Below are positions 63,335 to 64,000 of a stretch of 64,000 nucleotides of DNA, piece by piece; within the stretch, counting starts at the first letter, position 1; every line of letters starts with the position of its first letter. The stretch covers positions 1 to 64,000 of the forward strand of contig CAIFEV010000002.1 in the NCBI GenBank assembly GCA_903789615.1, in the 5' to 3' direction. This stretch comes from an uncultured Lachnospiraceae bacterium (GTDB lineage: Bacteria; Bacillota; Clostridia; Lachnospirales; Lachnospiraceae). The notes beneath the pieces are model-generated. The model was not told the origin of the DNA and searched no databases. It was given only the letters and a program-made list of their open reading frames with translations. Made by a program: the position numbers and the translations under genes.

Positions 63335-64000
63335 TTACTTTTCCGCCTCTTCCGGTTTCTCGAATGCCGCGAGTTCCGGATGCTCACGATGAAGCTTCGT
63401 GTAGTTCTCATACGTCGGCTTCTTGTGCGTCTCGCCCGCCCAGATCTCTGCTGCCATCGGCTTCCACTTCTCGGCGTAATCGTCGCACTTCTCACAGAGT
63501 TCCTCAACGGACTCCGGAGCTTCCTCATTGGTCTGGTGCGCGCCGGACTCCTTCACCATCTTGCGAAGCAGCTGCGGGTTCTCAAGCATCGGGCACGGAC
63601 GCAGATGGTTGCGGTTGAACGGCTGGCCCTCGTGGTACTCCATGAACAGCGGGCTCTGCAGAATCTCCAGGACGCTCTTGTCGTGGATGTTCGCGTTCGA
63701 GAAATGAATGAACACGCACGGCTCCGCGTCACCGCTGGAATTGATATGGAAATAGTTTCTTCCTCCGGCAATGCATCCGCCGACGTACTCGCCGTCGTTC
63801 TGGAAATCCATCGGATAGAACTGGATATCGCTCTTGTTGCTGCGGATGTAGCGGATGCGGTCGATCATGTACTTTCTCTGCTCCGGAGACGGCATCAGAG
63901 ACGGCACGGCGTTCTGGCCGACCGGCATGTAGTGGAAATAGAAACCGAACTTCGCGCCCTTTTCCTCCAGCAGATGGAAGAAGTCGTCGCTCGTGACAGC
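63335..64000 (-). CDS. Radical SAM protein, C-terminal part (5' end beyond the window)
   Basis: The minus frame is open to the right edge; the ATG at 63928 is internal, since residues before it (FGFYFHYMPVGQNAVP) belong to the same domain. The visible 221 residues include EYVGGCIAGGRNYFHINSSG and EPCVFIHFSNANI, then RPCPML and later CEKCDDYAEKW. These cysteines resemble an auxiliary Fe-S region after a radical SAM barrel. The CxxxCxxC core lies outside. Substrate unknown. Confidence 0.75.
   Translation of the reverse strand, partial: AVTSDDFFHLLEEKGAKFGFYFHYMPVGQNAVPSLMPSPEQRKYMIDRIRYIRSNKSDIQFYPMDFQNDGEYVGGCIAGGRNYFHINSSGDAEPCVFIHFSNANIHDKSVLEILQSPLFMEYHEGQPFNRNHLRPCPMLENPQLLRKMVKESGAHQTNEEAPESVEELCEKCDDYAEKWKPMAAEIWAGETHKKPTYENYTKLHREHPELAAFEKPEEAEK

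Overview
The window reads as a chromosomal segment of a Firmicute of class Clostridia, most likely a Lachnospiraceae-type gut anaerobe with fairly high GC (roughly 55-60% by eye). Supporting signs are strong AGGAGG-type ribosome binding sites, a long-form HPF, a YtrA-type GntR plus ABC pair, an HPr with the ADAKRIFGVMGL loop, Rrf2/IscR beside IscS and MnmA, and many clostridial hypothetical families. Nearly everything is core chromosome. No prophage, integrase, transposase or CRISPR array was seen.

Layout. 1-500: a promoter and leader that look like the start of an rRNA operon running off the left edge, and two tandem tRNA-Ser genes whose promoter overlaps the 3' end of ispD. 0.5-4.8 kb: ispD, tsaD, rnz, rimI, tsaB, tsaE (isoprenoid and t6A tRNA modification). 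4.9-6.4 kb: a small membrane protein, then a decayed stretch with GH3 and AraC relics and copy 1 of a dispersed repeat. 6.4-9.5 kb: aspartate-family synthesis (ACT regulator, hom, lysC). 9.7-15.1 kb: EamA exporter, prfB, secA, hpf. 15.6-25 kb: SDR, serine hydrolase, a predicted Mn(II) CDF exporter, CsoR, stomatin, PTS enzyme I, a GntR-controlled ABC transporter and an orphan small gene. 25-32 kb: the ATP synthase operon, in which no separate delta gene is present; a delta-like domain is instead fused to the N-terminus of alpha, and a patatin gene follows. 32-36 kb: sbcCD. 36-43 kb: repeat-rich intergenic DNA, a phosphodiesterase, a MATE exporter and the sulfur cluster cysK-iscS-iscR-mnmA. 43-49.6 kb: a GH3-Nudix fusion, HPr, an EIIA, a DUF3878-like protein, a RelA/SpoT-domain protein with a large unknown C-terminus, and a DUF3592-like membrane protein. 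49.7-54.3 kb: lipoprotein, asparaginase, Na/Pi symporter with PhoU, AlaX. 54.4-64 kb: an HPr-like protein, LCP, GH115 with an esterase-like hydrolase, an SseB-like protein, a lone FakA C-terminal-like protein, GNAT, ACT and a radical SAM gene cut by the right edge.

How the parts connect. Enzyme I (20.8 kb), HPr (45.4 kb) and EIIA (45.8 kb) are the general and receiver parts of a PTS phosphorelay. HPr has Arg where the regulatory Ser46 should be. A second HPr-fold protein (54.5 kb) keeps Ser46 but lacks the catalytic His15. The EIIA sits in the same tight run as a RelA/SpoT-domain gene, which invites a link between PTS phosphorylation and alarmone level. IscS, under a clear Rrf2-type operator, supplies sulfur to MnmA and to Fe-S assembly, with CysK beside it.

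Most notable signals: the delta-alpha ATP synthase fusion, the GH3-Nudix fusion, the RelA/SpoT protein in a PTS locus, the complementary HPr pair, a 62-bp palindrome array upstream of iscS, and a two-copy dispersed repeat of about 170 bp.
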